This document shows positions 19,967-29,556 of a stretch of 37,409 nucleotides of DNA, piece by piece. Source of the DNA: Bacteroidales bacterium (GTDB lineage Bacteria > Bacteroidota > Bacteroidia > Bacteroidales > F082); assembly GCA_016290215.1 (NCBI GenBank), contig JAEETH010000031.1:1-37409 (forward strand), given 5' to 3'. The stretch's first letter is position 1. Every line of letters begins with the position of its first letter. Below the pieces are notes generated by a model, which ran no database searches, was not told where the DNA came from, and saw only the letters and a list, made by a program, of their open reading frames with translations. The position numbers were made by a program, and so were the translations under genes.

Positions 19967-22749
19967 ATAACACCTCCAAACAAATCCATCTGCACGCCGT
20001 CACCTTGGGGCTTTACAACCTCCATCGGCACATCGGCAGGATTGACAGCAATCTTCTCATTCTTTTCAGACATTTCTGGGTCATCCGGCCCTTCAACCCT
20101 TCGAGAGACATCAGGGGCCTCAGAATCCTCAGTGGTTTCTGGCTCTTCTTCACTTGGTTCTGGTTGGAAAGGCTCCAAAAACTCCCAATGGTCAATCTCC
20201 CTCGTAGAGAGGCGCTTGCCCTTAGCTTTGTAGCTCTTGATGCCAATAAATTCCTCCACATTGACCTCGTCGTCCGGGAAACTGTTGCCTGCATCGCTGA
20301 CCTTGTAACTCAACAGCAAGCGTGGCAACACATCGGTACTCATGCCAAGATATTTTGCCTCAGGATGCTCACCGATGAAGGAAGCACGACTGTTCAGCTT
20401 GGTATCCGCTTCGATAGTGAATCGCTTGAGATACATCTTTTGTGTTTCACCTTCTATATAAATGACGGAGAAAATCTCATCGGGGTCGAACTTGCGGATG
20501 TCCACCATGTCGTCATCGAAGTGGGTGTTAAGGTCGAAGCCCGAAATCTTGAACTCGCCGTTGCTGAAGATTTGCAGGATCTTGTCGTCACCTTCAAAGG
20601 CACCGAGGTACTGACCGCGCTTATCGGCATTGAGGCGGCGCACTGTGTCGTCAAACCAAATGTCACGAGCGTTGAGCGTAGAGACGCCTTCCCCACCTTT
20701 CTTCACTTCCTTGACCTCGTATTTCGTGAGCAGGTTGCCCCTAGCATCACGACCCTTCACGGCCAAATCCGCAAAGTTGTAGTCGACCGTCTTCTGTTTC
20801 TTGCTGAACAACACCAGCGTCACCTTGATGATCTCGGCCTCGCCATTGGGATTCGGCGAGAAATAACGCACCTTCGAACCAGGTTTGCCTTGCGTGAGGT
20901 CGTATTCCTTGTCGCGGGTGATACCTTTCACGGCGAAACGCTTCACATAATGCGGCGCACCATTCTTGCCATCACGATAGACGACATTATAGGTCGTTCG
21001 GTCATCGTTCTTGTGGAACACATCGACATGGATGACCTTCTGCCCCACAAAAAGTTTAGGCTGCAACTTGGTCACAGCATATTTTCCATCTTCATGGAAC
21101 ACGATGATGTCGTCAATGTCGGAACAATCGCAAACGTATTCGTAGGCTTCCTTGTTCTTCTCGCGTTTCAAGCCCTCGCCTGTGCAGACGAAGCCCTCGT
21201 CACGGTTGACATACAGCTTTTCATTGTTGGCAGCCACAGCCACAGCCGAAATGTTATCAAAGTTGCGGATTTCGGTCTTGCGTTCGCGACCTTCGCCATA
21301 TTTCTCCTTGATGTGCAGGAAATAGTCGATGGTATAGTCCACAATATGGTCGAGGTTGTACTTGGCCTCTTCCATTTTCTTCTCAATGTCAGCCAGTTGC
21401 TCATCGGCCTTCTTGATGTCGAACTTCGAGATTTTGCGGACGGGCTTCTCACAGAGTTTCTCCACATCTTCGCGCGTGATTTCGCGTTTCAGCAACTTGC
21501 GATATTTATCGAAGCGGCGCTCGATACCCGTAAGTTGGTCATCCCAAGTCTCATAGTCCTTGTTTTCCAACTCCTTATAGATACCCTTCTCGAAGAAAAT
21601 CTTCTCCAAGGAAATCCAATGCCAGCTATTCTCCAACTCATCAATGAGGATGCGTAATTCCCAGCTGAGGAGTTCCATCGTACGGTCGGTGCTGAGTTTC
21701 AGGATTTCGCTCACACCCAAAAATGCCGGATGTTGGTTGACGATGACGCAGGCATTGGGCGAAATGGAGACCTCACAATCTGTGAAGGCATAGAGCGCGT
21801 CAATGGTCTGGTCGGGCGACACTCCGGGATTCAGGTAAATCACGATTTCGCACTGTTCGGCGGTGTTGTCGTCGATTTTCTTAATCTTGATTTTGCCTTT
21901 ATCATTGCACTTCACGATGCTCTCAATGAGGCTTCCCGTAGTCGTTCCGTAGGGTATCTCACTGATTACAAGTGTTTTCTTATCCTGTTGACTGATTCTT
22001 GCACGAATACGCACCTTACCGCCACGCAAACCGTCATTGTAGTTAGTCACGTCCATCATGCCACCCGTCGGGAAATCGGGATAGAGCGTAAACGGCTCGT
22101 CTTTCAGATATGCTATCGAAGCGTCAATCAGTTCGTTGAAGTTGTGGGGCAAGAACTTGGAAGCCAAACCCACGGCAATGCCTTCGGTGCCTTGTGCCAA
22201 CAGCAGCGGAAACTTCACTGGTAGCGAGACAGGCTCGGCATTGCGGTTGTCGTAGGAACGGGTCCAGTCGGTGGTCTTATGGTTGAAGACAACTTCTTTA
22301 GCGAACTTCGAAAGACGTGCCTCGATGTAACGCGGGGCAGCGGCATCGTCACCCGTGAGGATGTTGCCGAAGTTACCTTGTGTGTCGATAAGCAGGTCTT
22401 TCTGAGCAAGTTGCACCAAAGCATCACCAATGGATGCATCACCGTGCGGGTGGTATTTCATCGTGTTACCCACGATGTTAGCCACCTTGTTGAAACGACC
22501 GTCGTCGAGTTCGTCCATCGAATGCAGGATACGACGTTGCACAGGCTTCAAGCCGTCCTCGATGGCAGGCACAGCACGTTCGAGGATGACATACGAGGCG
22601 TAGTCGAGAAACCAATTCTCGAACATGCCTTTCAGTGGTATCACATGGTATTCATCCTCCTGAGCCTGAGCGTCTTCCACGCCTTCCATAGTCTCGTCCA
22701 TCGGCTGCTCGTCCATGGGTTCGTTTTCGGTCTTGTCTTCGATATCCAT
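19963..22749 (-). CDS. parC: DNA topoisomerase IV / gyrase subunit A
   Basis: This subunit breaks and rejoins DNA. The 928-aa product has the breakage-reunion domain: GMFENWFLDYASYVILERAVP (about 41-61), GLKPVQRRILHSM (66-78), HPHGDASIGDALVQLAQ (100-116) and the active-site Tyr141 in DDAAAPRYIEARL. This is followed by the tower, a coiled-coil part (about 440-500) and a C-terminal beta-pinwheel (about 530-870). The layout is closer to the ParC-like subunit of Bacteroidetes than to GyrA, but subtype naming is uncertain. An acidic N-terminal extension (1-35, DEQPMDETMEG) precedes the core. ATG 22749 is chosen over a longer frame because the TATTTTTG promoter (22772-22779) lies between them. A lipoprotein gene overlaps the 3' end. 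Confidence 0.93.
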   Translation of the reverse strand: MDIEDKTENEPMDEQPMDETMEGVEDAQAQEDEYHVIPLKGMFENWFLDYASYVILERAVPAIEDGLKPVQRRILHSMDELDDGRFNKVANIVGNTMKYHPHGDASIGDALVQLAQKDLLIDTQGNFGNILTGDDAAAPRYIEARLSKFAKEVVFNHKTTDWTRSYDNRNAEPVSLPVKFPLLLAQGTEGIAVGLASKFLPHNFNELIDASIAYLKDEPFTLYPDFPTGGMMDVTNYNDGLRGGKVRIRARISQQDKKTLVISEIPYGTTTGSLIESIVKCNDKGKIKIKKIDDNTAEQCEIVIYLNPGVSPDQTIDALYAFTDCEVSISPNACVIVNQHPAFLGVSEILKLSTDRTMELLSWELRILIDELENSWHWISLEKIFFEKGIYKELENKDYETWDDQLTGIERRFDKYRKLLKREITREDVEKLCEKPVRKISKFDIKKADEQLADIEKKMEEAKYNLDHIVDYTIDYFLHIKEKYGEGRERKTEIRNFDNISAVAVAANNEKLYVNRDEGFVCTGEGLKREKNKEAYEYVCDCSDIDDIIVFHEDGKYAVTKLQPKLFVGQKVIHVDVFHKNDDRTTYNVVYRDGKNGAPHYVKRFAVKGITRDKEYDLTQGKPGSKVRYFSPNPNGEAEIIKVTLVLFSKKQKTVDYNFADLAVKGRDARGNLLTKYEVKEVKKGGEGVSTLNARDIWFDDTVRRLNADKRGQYLGAFEGDDKILQIFSNGEFKISGFDLNTHFDDDMVDIRKFDPDEIFSVIYIEGETQKMYLKRFTIEADTKLNSRASFIGEHPEAKYLGMSTDVLPRLLLSYKVSDAGNSFPDDEVNVEEFIGIKSYKAKGKRLSTREIDHWEFLEPFQPEPSEEEPETTEDSEAPDVSRRVEGPDDPEMSEKNEKIAVNPADVPMEVVKPQGDGVQMDLFGGVI

Positions 22750-22771
22750 TGTGGGGTTTTTCTTAAGTTTG

Positions 22772-22779
22772 CAAAAATA
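22772..22779 (-). promoter_or_regulatory. -7 box (TATTTTTG) for parC
   Basis: Minus-strand TATTTTTGC with a TTG 23 bases upstream, giving an acceptable Bacteroidetes promoter. It lies 22 bases ahead of the ATG. Confidence 0.6.
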
Positions 22780-22833
22780 AGAAAAAAAACCGATTGTGTT
22801 TCCAAGAGAATGCCCATCAACCACTATTTTTCA

Positions 22834-22841
22834 TAGTTTTG
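22834..22841 (+). promoter_or_regulatory. -7 box (TAGTTTTG) for the M16 peptidase
   Basis: TAGTTTTGC fits TAnnTTTG and lies 88 bases ahead of the ATG. No -33 TTG at usual spacing. Confidence 0.5.
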
Positions 22842-22929
22842 CAACAAATTACACTGCCTTTTTCTGTTAGAAAAGAGCAAAATAAAATATATATTATACT
22901 AAATATCAACCAATTAAAACCCATCATTA

Positions 22930-25863
22930 ATGAAAAGCATTTATCAATTTTCGATGAAGATGTTGCTATTTAGCGCAGTCTTTGTCATGCTTTTTGCCTC
23001 GTGCAAGAAAAAAGAAGAAAGCAAGTACAAGTACGAAACCGTGAAGGGCGACCTCACCGAAGCCCGCATCTACACGCTCGACAACGGCCTTACCGTTTAT
23101 CTGAGTGTCAACAAGGAAGAGCCTCGCATCCAGACCTATATCGCGGTGCGTACTGGTTCAAAGAACGACCCTTCAGAGACCACAGGTTTGGCGCACTATC
23201 TGGAACACCTGATGTTTAAGGGCACCGACAAGTTCGGCACCACCGACTATGAAGCCGAGAAGCCCTTCTTGGATGACATCGAGGCGCGTTATGAAAAATA
23301 CCGCACCCTCACCGACCCTGAGGAACGCCGCATTGCCTACCATGAAATCGACTCGGTGAGCCAGCTGGCTGCCCAGTATTTCATCCCCAACGAGTACGAC
23401 AAACTCATGTCGACCATCGGTGCAGAAGGCACTAACGCCTACACCTCCGAAGACGTGACTTGCTATGTTGAAGACATCCCTTCAAACGAGATCGAGAACT
23501 GGGCCAAGATCCAGGCCGACCGTTTCCAGAACATGGTCATCCGTGGTTTCCACACCGAGCTGGAAGCCGTTTATGAGGAGTATAACATCGGCATCGCACA
23601 GGACAGCCGCAAAGTGTGGGAAGCCCTGAATGCCATGCTCTTCCCGACCCACCCCTACGGCACGCAGACCACCATCGGCACACAGGAACACCTGAAGAAT
23701 CCTTCGATTACCAACATCAAGAACTACTTCAACAAGTGGTACCGCCCGAACAACGTGGCCATCTGCATGGCTGGCGACTTCAATCCTGACGAGGTCATCG
23801 CCATCATCGACAAGTACTTTGGCGGCTGGCAACCTGGCGAAGATGTGAAACAGCCCGAATTTGCCCCGTTGGAGCCCATCACCTCACCTAAGGACACCAC
23901 CATCTATGGCCTTGAAGCCGAAAACCTGATGATGGGTTGGCGCTTCGACCGTGGCAACTCGATGCAATGCGACACCCTTGAGATGATTGGCACCATGCTG
24001 AGCAACGGCACTGCCGGCCTCATCGACCTCGACATCAACCAACAGATGCAGATGCTCTACGCATGGGGCGGTTCAAGCACCAACCGCGACTATTCCAGCT
24101 TCCTCATTGGTGGCTCGCCGCGTCCTGGACAGACCCTCGAAGAGGCCAAAGACCTATTGCTGGCCGAGATAGAGAAACTGAAGAAGGGCGACTTCCCCGA
24201 CGACTTGATGCCTTCTGTCGTCAACAACATGAAACTCAACCACTACAACGCAATGGAGAGCAACGAGGCCCGTGCCAATATGTTTGTCAACTCGTTCATC
24301 CTCGAGAGACCGTGGAAACAAGACGTGGAATACCTCAATCGCATGGAAGGCATGACCAAGGAGCAAATCGTGGCTTTCGCCAACAAACATTTCAACGACA
24401 ACTATGTGGTGGTCTACAAGCGTCAAGGCACTGACGAAAACCAGAAGAAAATCGACAAACCCGCAATTACCCCCATCCCAACCAACCGTGACCTCGTCAG
24501 CGACTTCGTGACCGAAGTGCAAAACGCTGAAGTGCCTGCCATCCGACCCCGTTTCGTCGACTTCAAAAAAGACCTCACCTTCGGCAAGACAGCGGCAGGA
24601 CTGCCTTACATCTATGTGCAGAACAATGAAAACGGGCGCTTCACATTAAGCTTCCGCTATGAGTTTGGCGACGAGGCCGACCTCCGTTATGGCGTGGCCG
24701 CCGATTACATTGAATACCTCGGCACCGACCAGATGAGCAACGAAGAGATCAAGCAGCAGTTCTACGAACTCGCTTGCAACTACTACATTAATGTAGGTGC
24801 ACGTAGCATCAACGTCACCTTGAACGGCCTTAGCGAGAACATGCCTGAGGCCTTGGCCCTGCTTGAAAACGTGATGCAAAACGCCCAAGCCGACCCGATG
24901 GTGGCCGAGATGTGCATCCAACAATTGGAAAAATCTCGCATGGACGCCAAATCGAATCAACGCAGCAACTTCAACGCATTGGTGCAGTATGGACTTTATG
25001 GCCCTTACAACTCACAACGTAACCAGCTATCGCCCGAACAAATCCGCCAACTCGACCCACAGGAACTCCTCGACCTCTTGAAGAACCTCAAGAACTATGA
25101 GCACACCGTGCTGTATTACGGCCCGATGACAGCAGAAGAGATGGCCAAGGCCGTCACTGAGAACCATCAGACCGTGGCCGAGTTGCAGGTTGTTCCGCAA
25201 GGCAAGCACTACGAGATGCAGCCCACACCCGAAAACGAGATCCTCATCGCTCCTTACGATGCCAAGAACATCTACATGCGCATGATCCACAACGAACAGC
25301 GCGAATGGAACCCCGAAGAGGCTGCAGTGAAGGATTTGTTCAATGAATATTATGGTGGCGGCATGAACACCATCGTCTTCCAGGAGATGCGTGAGGCTCG
25401 CGGCTTGGCCTACAATGCCTTTGCTGCCTATATGGAGCCGAGCTATAAGGACCAGAAAGAATACTTCTTCACGCACATCATCACACAAAACGACAAGATG
25501 ATGGATGCCGTGAATCATTTCTTGGAAATCCTCAACGAAATGCCAGAGAGCGAACAAGCCTTCGGCATCGCCAAGGAAGCCCTCACCAAACGTCTGGCCA
25601 GTCAGCGCACCACCAAGTTCGGTCTCATCAACGCCTGGCTGTATGCCCAAATGAAGGGTATTGATTACGACCTCAACGAACGCATCTACAATGCTTTGCC
25701 CAATGTCACACTGCAAGACATCGTGAAGTTTGAGCAGGAGCAGATGGCCAACAAGCCCTACCGCTACGTCATCCTCGGCGACGAGAAGGAACTCGACATG
25801 AAGGCCTTGGAGCAACTTGGCCCCGTGCGCCGCATAAGCACTGAGGAAATCTTTGGGTATTAA
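22930..25863 (+). CDS. M16 family zinc metallopeptidase, lipoprotein
   Basis: The 977-aa product has a lipoprotein signal (lipobox FASC, Cys25). It contains two M16 (insulinase/pitrilysin) halves. The first half carries the inverted zinc motif HxxEH (His89, Glu92, His93 in HYLEHLMFKG) and the probable third ligand in ELEAVYEEYN (210-219). An insert of about 45 residues (110-155, charged and helical) lies between them. The second half (from about residue 540) lacks HxxEH, as is normal for the structural half, and has the substrate-chamber text MREARGLAYNAFAAY (about 824-838). It should degrade or process peptides in the periplasm or at the surface. It is divergent from parC and ends at a strong bidirectional terminator. 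The GC-rich, regular codon use is like the core genes. Confidence 0.93.
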   Translation: MKSIYQFSMKMLLFSAVFVMLFASCKKKEESKYKYETVKGDLTEARIYTLDNGLTVYLSVNKEEPRIQTYIAVRTGSKNDPSETTGLAHYLEHLMFKGTDKFGTTDYEAEKPFLDDIEARYEKYRTLTDPEERRIAYHEIDSVSQLAAQYFIPNEYDKLMSTIGAEGTNAYTSEDVTCYVEDIPSNEIENWAKIQADRFQNMVIRGFHTELEAVYEEYNIGIAQDSRKVWEALNAMLFPTHPYGTQTTIGTQEHLKNPSITNIKNYFNKWYRPNNVAICMAGDFNPDEVIAIIDKYFGGWQPGEDVKQPEFAPLEPITSPKDTTIYGLEAENLMMGWRFDRGNSMQCDTLEMIGTMLSNGTAGLIDLDINQQMQMLYAWGGSSTNRDYSSFLIGGSPRPGQTLEEAKDLLLAEIEKLKKGDFPDDLMPSVVNNMKLNHYNAMESNEARANMFVNSFILERPWKQDVEYLNRMEGMTKEQIVAFANKHFNDNYVVVYKRQGTDENQKKIDKPAITPIPTNRDLVSDFVTEVQNAEVPAIRPRFVDFKKDLTFGKTAAGLPYIYVQNNENGRFTLSFRYEFGDEADLRYGVAADYIEYLGTDQMSNEEIKQQFYELACNYYINVGARSINVTLNGLSENMPEALALLENVMQNAQADPMVAEMCIQQLEKSRMDAKSNQRSNFNALVQYGLYGPYNSQRNQLSPEQIRQLDPQELLDLLKNLKNYEHTVLYYGPMTAEEMAKAVTENHQTVAELQVVPQGKHYEMQPTPENEILIAPYDAKNIYMRMIHNEQREWNPEEAAVKDLFNEYYGGGMNTIVFQEMREARGLAYNAFAAYMEPSYKDQKEYFFTHIITQNDKMMDAVNHFLEILNEMPESEQAFGIAKEALTKRLASQRTTKFGLINAWLYAQMKGIDYDLNERIYNALPNVTLQDIVKFEQEQMANKPYRYVILGDEKELDMKALEQLGPVRRISTEEIFGY

Positions 25864-25887
25864 CAACGTTTCCTACAATTGCACACG

Positions 25888-25927
25888 AAAAAGGCCATCC
25901 TGGCAGTACGCTGGGATGGCCTCTTTT
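25888..25927. terminator. Bidirectional terminator after the M16 gene
   Basis: GGCCATCCTGGC (25893-25904) pairs with GCTGGGATGGCC (25910-25921), 12 pairs with two G-U, flanked by AAAAA and TCTTTT. It ends the M16 gene on the plus strand and the vWA gene on the minus strand. Confidence 0.88.
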
Positions 25928-25944
25928 ATGTTGATGGTTTGTTG

Positions 25945-27969
25945 TCATTTCCAGAACCTCAGCACAGCAATCTCACCTAACAAAGCCAGCAATGCAATCA
26001 AAGCAAATAGTTTCCATTGCGAGGACTGATGCGCCATGGCTTCCACCAAATCGGCGGTGGCAAAATCGGAAGTGTCGAGGACGGCAGCCACATCAAAACC
26101 GGCTCGGGCGAAGACTGGCTCAATGGCATCACGCTCGGTGAAGTCCATCTTCGACTCCACTCGGCTTTCATTCCATGCGGTCACTCGGTTGATTGTGTCA
26201 TTGACAAGCAGGTCATAAAAACCGGCCAAGGGTAAATTATCATTCAAATAAAGATACACTTTACCATTTCTCACCTCAGAAGCAGGCATCAACTCAAAGC
26301 TACGGTCGGTATTGGCAATGAGGAAATGATGGTCACCTTCAAGGTTCATTTCACTCAGCACCAACATCTTATCCTGTCCGATGGTATAGGACAACTTATC
26401 CATCTTACCGCCCATAAAGGCCATCTTGACCATCATCGGGACGAAAATTGCATTGTCAGACAGGTTGCTCCATTCAGCATCCAAGGCCGTGGCCATCACA
26501 AAAGCCTGCCCATTCCCCACCGACTCCATCATCAGCATTGGGTCGCCGTTTTGCATAGTCAGCAAAGGCGTGGCCATGCCATTAGGTCTCATCCTGACAT
26601 GTTGCTTTACCTTGGGAAGATCAGGGTGCTGAGGCAAATCTAAAATCATATCGTTGAAGAAAGCATGTTGCTGGGCCAAGTCTTCCACTGCCGTGTTATT
26701 GGTATCAATTTCCATCAAAGTGATCCCGAGCTTATTGTAAAGATAATTGTTGTTTTTCGGGTCGTCGGTCGATGGAAACACCATAAGGCTCGCACCTTCG
26801 CTAACGGCATCCAACAAAGTTTGTTGCAAAGTCTCATTCATCACAACACTTTCGTTCACGATCAGCAGCTGGGCTTGGGCAATGGCAGCCATGTCGAAGC
26901 GCGAAGGCTCCATCAACGTGTAATTGAACTGCTCGTCGTCTTCGAACAGCAGGGCGCAACTCGAACTCTGCGACCCCAATTCCACTACCGATAGGCTCGG
27001 CTTCACGCTCAACACAAAGTTGTAAGTATCGTCAAAGGTAATGGGATGATCGTTCAAAGCCACAAAGCAACGCTGGTCGCCATTGTTTTCCACCACAAAC
27101 TGCATTTCGACTTCAGCCGTACCGTTCTTCTCAAGGTCAACGGTCGTGGAGGCAGCCATTGCTCCGTTCATAGTGAAGTTGATTGGCATACCTTTCACCT
27201 CCTTGTCGCCTTGGTTGACCACACGCACCATCAAATCATTCGTCAAACCAGCCTGCACAATGGGCGATGCCAACCATACCGAATCAATGTAAAGATTGGT
27301 CTTGAATTCGGGCGTCATAGGCACCACTGCCACCTGCATAGTGGTATCAGCCTTGGCCGCCGACAAATCGAAGGTATTGCTTTGAAAGTCAGAATAGACG
27401 AACAATGTGGAAGCAGTAAAGCCATGCTGTTTACGGAGCATTTCAAAACGTTCCATCACCTCACCCATCGGCACAGGAGCACCATCGGGATTCATGCGAT
27501 CGAGTTGGTCGAGCATCTCCTCCTGGTTCATAGGGTATTCATTCTGCACCTCAAAGCTGTTGGTCATCAGCAGGTAACGGTTGGAGGGATTGAGTTTGTG
27601 TACCAAATCACGCGCCGACTGTCTTGCATCCTCAATCATGGTGGTGCGTTGCGACTGTCCTTTCATACTCATCGAGTTATCAATATAAATGCCGACCAAA
27701 CTCTCAGCTGTATTGACATTCAATTGCTTTTCGGGACGATACGGGAAAGCGAAGGCCAGCACCAATGCTGCTATGAATAGGCAACGCAACAACAGTGTCA
27801 CCAGATATTTCAACTTCCGTGTCTTAGCGTTTTCCTGTTGAATGCTTCGAAGCACAGCCGTGTTGCTGAAATACACCAACTTATGCCGCCTGAAATTGAA
27901 CAGGTGGATAATGATGGGTATCAGTAGGGCGAGCAGCCCCCATAGCATATTTGGATAAAGAAAACGCAT
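25945..27969 (-). CDS. BatA-domain/vWA membrane protein
   Basis: The 674-aa product opens with the BatA-type N-terminal domain: MRFLYPNMLWGLLALLIPII then IHLFNFRRHKLVYFSNTAVL, with a second membrane segment at about 55-75. A von Willebrand A domain follows, with a MIDAS-like DNSMS (97-101, in GIYIDNSMSMKG) and a family region to about 280. A beta-rich middle part (about 290-600) precedes a C-terminal membrane helix (LFALIALLALLGEIAVLRF, last 25 residues). Such proteins are usually tied to the Bat/aerotolerance-type locus, but no other bat genes are here. ATG 27969 gives the exact family N-terminus, so it is preferred to a start 30 bases earlier. It lies between two terminators. Confidence 0.85.
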   Translation of the reverse strand: MRFLYPNMLWGLLALLIPIIIHLFNFRRHKLVYFSNTAVLRSIQQENAKTRKLKYLVTLLLRCLFIAALVLAFAFPYRPEKQLNVNTAESLVGIYIDNSMSMKGQSQRTTMIEDARQSARDLVHKLNPSNRYLLMTNSFEVQNEYPMNQEEMLDQLDRMNPDGAPVPMGEVMERFEMLRKQHGFTASTLFVYSDFQSNTFDLSAAKADTTMQVAVVPMTPEFKTNLYIDSVWLASPIVQAGLTNDLMVRVVNQGDKEVKGMPINFTMNGAMAASTTVDLEKNGTAEVEMQFVVENNGDQRCFVALNDHPITFDDTYNFVLSVKPSLSVVELGSQSSSCALLFEDDEQFNYTLMEPSRFDMAAIAQAQLLIVNESVVMNETLQQTLLDAVSEGASLMVFPSTDDPKNNNYLYNKLGITLMEIDTNNTAVEDLAQQHAFFNDMILDLPQHPDLPKVKQHVRMRPNGMATPLLTMQNGDPMLMMESVGNGQAFVMATALDAEWSNLSDNAIFVPMMVKMAFMGGKMDKLSYTIGQDKMLVLSEMNLEGDHHFLIANTDRSFELMPASEVRNGKVYLYLNDNLPLAGFYDLLVNDTINRVTAWNESRVESKMDFTERDAIEPVFARAGFDVAAVLDTSDFATADLVEAMAHQSSQWKLFALIALLALLGEIAVLRFWK

Positions 27970-27999
27970 CGTTAATGCACTGCAAATGCCGAAATTCAA

Positions 28000-28029
28000 G
28001 AACGGGCGGATTTGCGAATCCGCCCGTTT
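28000..28029. terminator. Hairpin terminator after the OMP gene
   Basis: AACGGGCGGATT (28001-28012) pairs with AATCCGCCCGTT (28017-28028) around TGCG, 12 perfect pairs. On the minus strand it follows the beta-barrel gene and precedes the vWA gene by 32 bases. The T-run is weak on that side. Confidence 0.75.
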
Positions 28030-28044
28030 CTGTTTTCACATGGT

Positions 28045-28848
28045 TTAGAAGCCAAAGAGGCCTCTTCCGCTGCCACGACGGCGATAGCGGTCGTTGGAGA
28101 AAGTGCGGCAAGCATCGTCCGGTCTCGGCTTCAACGGGATGCCAAAACTCAGGTAAAACTCTATGCCACGGGGCAAACGGCTTCCTGTAATATGATAGGC
28201 ATTCACATTCTCGGCAGGAACGCCTTCTTCTTTTTCCAAAGCCGTATAGGTGTCAAGGATGCCTTGATGATAAGAGGCACCAATCTTAAACAGAAAATCA
28301 CGTTGTCCAATGGTCACCAAACTGCGAATACCCAGTCCAGTGAAGATTCCTGCATAAACCTTGGTCATATTGGCATCACCCACCTCAATATCTGCTTCAA
28401 GGAACACGGGCATGGTTCTATCAATGTGAATGTTACCACCGAGACGCCATCCTCCAGCAACTCCAACTTGGAAGAAAGGTTGCAGATAAGGCTTTATGGG
28501 AATACGGAATTCAAAGGGAACACGTAGATCGACATATCTAACTGCCATCGAATAATTCACTAAAGTACCCGAAATATGCTGATAGGAAACGCCTGTTCCA
28601 CGCTGCACATAATCAACCTCTGGTGCAATGACGATGATGTCATTCAAAGGGATGTCGACAAAAAGTCCGCCTGTGGGCGTAAACTGAGTGGCTTGGGGCA
28701 AACTGCTCAGATACATATTTTTGAAGTAAAGCATTCGAGGCATATTCACGCCACCTTTAACACCGATGGAAATCGCGTTATCCTGTTGCGCCATCGCGCC
28801 GAAACCAAACAAAACCAGAAGGGATGCTATCAATAAGTTTTTCTTCAT
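28045..28848 (-). CDS. Outer-membrane beta-barrel protein
   Basis: The 267-aa product has a Sec signal (residues 1-20, ending GAMAQ) and a repeated pattern of amphipathic strands like the PF13568-type Bacteroidetes outer-membrane barrel: IGVKGGVNMPRM, GGLFVDIPLNDIIVIAPEV, YVDLRVPFEFRIP, PYLQPFFQVGVAGGWRLG, YAGIFTGLGIRS, FLFKIGASYHQGI. The strands appear complete, but the C-terminus extends beyond the last strand as a basic, Gly-Arg tail (RYRRRGSGRGLFGF) rather than ending at an aromatic residue just after a strand. A terminator follows. The gene is downstream of a lipoprotein gene by 18 bases, so the two form a unit. Confidence 0.8.
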   Translation of the reverse strand: MKKNLLIASLLVLFGFGAMAQQDNAISIGVKGGVNMPRMLYFKNMYLSSLPQATQFTPTGGLFVDIPLNDIIVIAPEVDYVQRGTGVSYQHISGTLVNYSMAVRYVDLRVPFEFRIPIKPYLQPFFQVGVAGGWRLGGNIHIDRTMPVFLEADIEVGDANMTKVYAGIFTGLGIRSLVTIGQRDFLFKIGASYHQGILDTYTALEKEEGVPAENVNAYHITGSRLPRGIEFYLSFGIPLKPRPDDACRTFSNDRYRRRGSGRGLFGF

Positions 28849-28866
28849 GACTCTAACATTTTTACA

Positions 28867-29514
28867 TTACCACTCAAAATTCTCAGCCAGTCCATTGCCA
28901 TCACGATAAATGAAGAACGAACCCGGTTCATATTGTCCCAACATGCCATTTGAATCGTCTTCCGCTTCCATGATGACAGATGCAATCTTAAAGTTGGAAA
29001 GACCGAGGAGCCCCACGGTACCCGTCATAATAACGCCGCGTTTCACTCTCACATGGAATGATTGCGTTTCGAAAGGAATATCGTAAACCTTGTTTTCAAT
29101 GAAATAGACTGTAAAATCTTTATGATGGCCCATCACAAAAACGGTATCCGTCATTTGTTCTGTGGCCTCGGCCAAGTCCATCGTCACAGTGCCATTGTTC
29201 TGATCCGAAAATCTCAGATACACATTGGGTTCAAGGACCGACAAAGGCCAAAGCTCTACATTTGAAGCATAGCGCATCTTGGGGTCAACCACGTATGAGC
29301 CTACAATTCTTGGAGGGACTGGCCCTTCAGGAATACCACCAAAATAGCTATCAAACATTGGCCGCAAAGTGTCTGGAATCACGGTTAGAATCTCGTCAAT
29401 GTAGCGTTCCTCTCCTATCAGTACGATAGTGCTTTCATCGTTTTTCGTACACGATGCAAACACCATCCCGATAAGGACTAGTGCCAGGATACCAATTTTT
29501 CTAATACTTTTCAT
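28867..29514 (-). CDS. Lipoprotein of unknown function
   Basis: The 215-aa product has a lipoprotein signal (lipobox FASC, Cys22). The mature sequence has a beta-rich pattern (YVVDPKMRYASNVELWPLSV, YLRFSDQNNGTVTMDLAE, FHVRVKRGVIMTGTVGLLGL) but no family I can name. It is 18 bases upstream of the outer-membrane barrel gene in the same direction and may work with it. It is also 42 bases downstream of a T9SS protein gene and could be in that unit. Confidence 0.75.
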   Translation of the reverse strand: MKSIRKIGILALVLIGMVFASCTKNDESTIVLIGEERYIDEILTVIPDTLRPMFDSYFGGIPEGPVPPRIVGSYVVDPKMRYASNVELWPLSVLEPNVYLRFSDQNNGTVTMDLAEATEQMTDTVFVMGHHKDFTVYFIENKVYDIPFETQSFHVRVKRGVIMTGTVGLLGLSNFKIASVIMEAEDDSNGMLGQYEPGSFFIYRDGNGLAENFEW

Positions 29515-29556
29515 ATCATCAGGTTTTAATTCTTTAACATCAATTTTTGTAATTTA

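Noticed and set aside
20005-21657. A 550-codon open frame on the plus strand opposite parC, and similar long frames opposite dnaN, the 1552-aa gene and the T9SS genes
   Set aside because: They mirror GC-rich genes in the opposite frame, have no signal peptide or family motif, no promoter box, and their amino-acid mix (His/Val/Leu rich) is typical of antisense shadows.
22417-22453. Ala at the position of E. coli GyrA Ser83 (HPHGDAS), a quinolone-resistance position
   Set aside because: The HPHGDASIGDALVQ text is, as far as I recall, normal for the ParC-like subunit of Bacteroidetes, so it is not evidence of acquired resistance.
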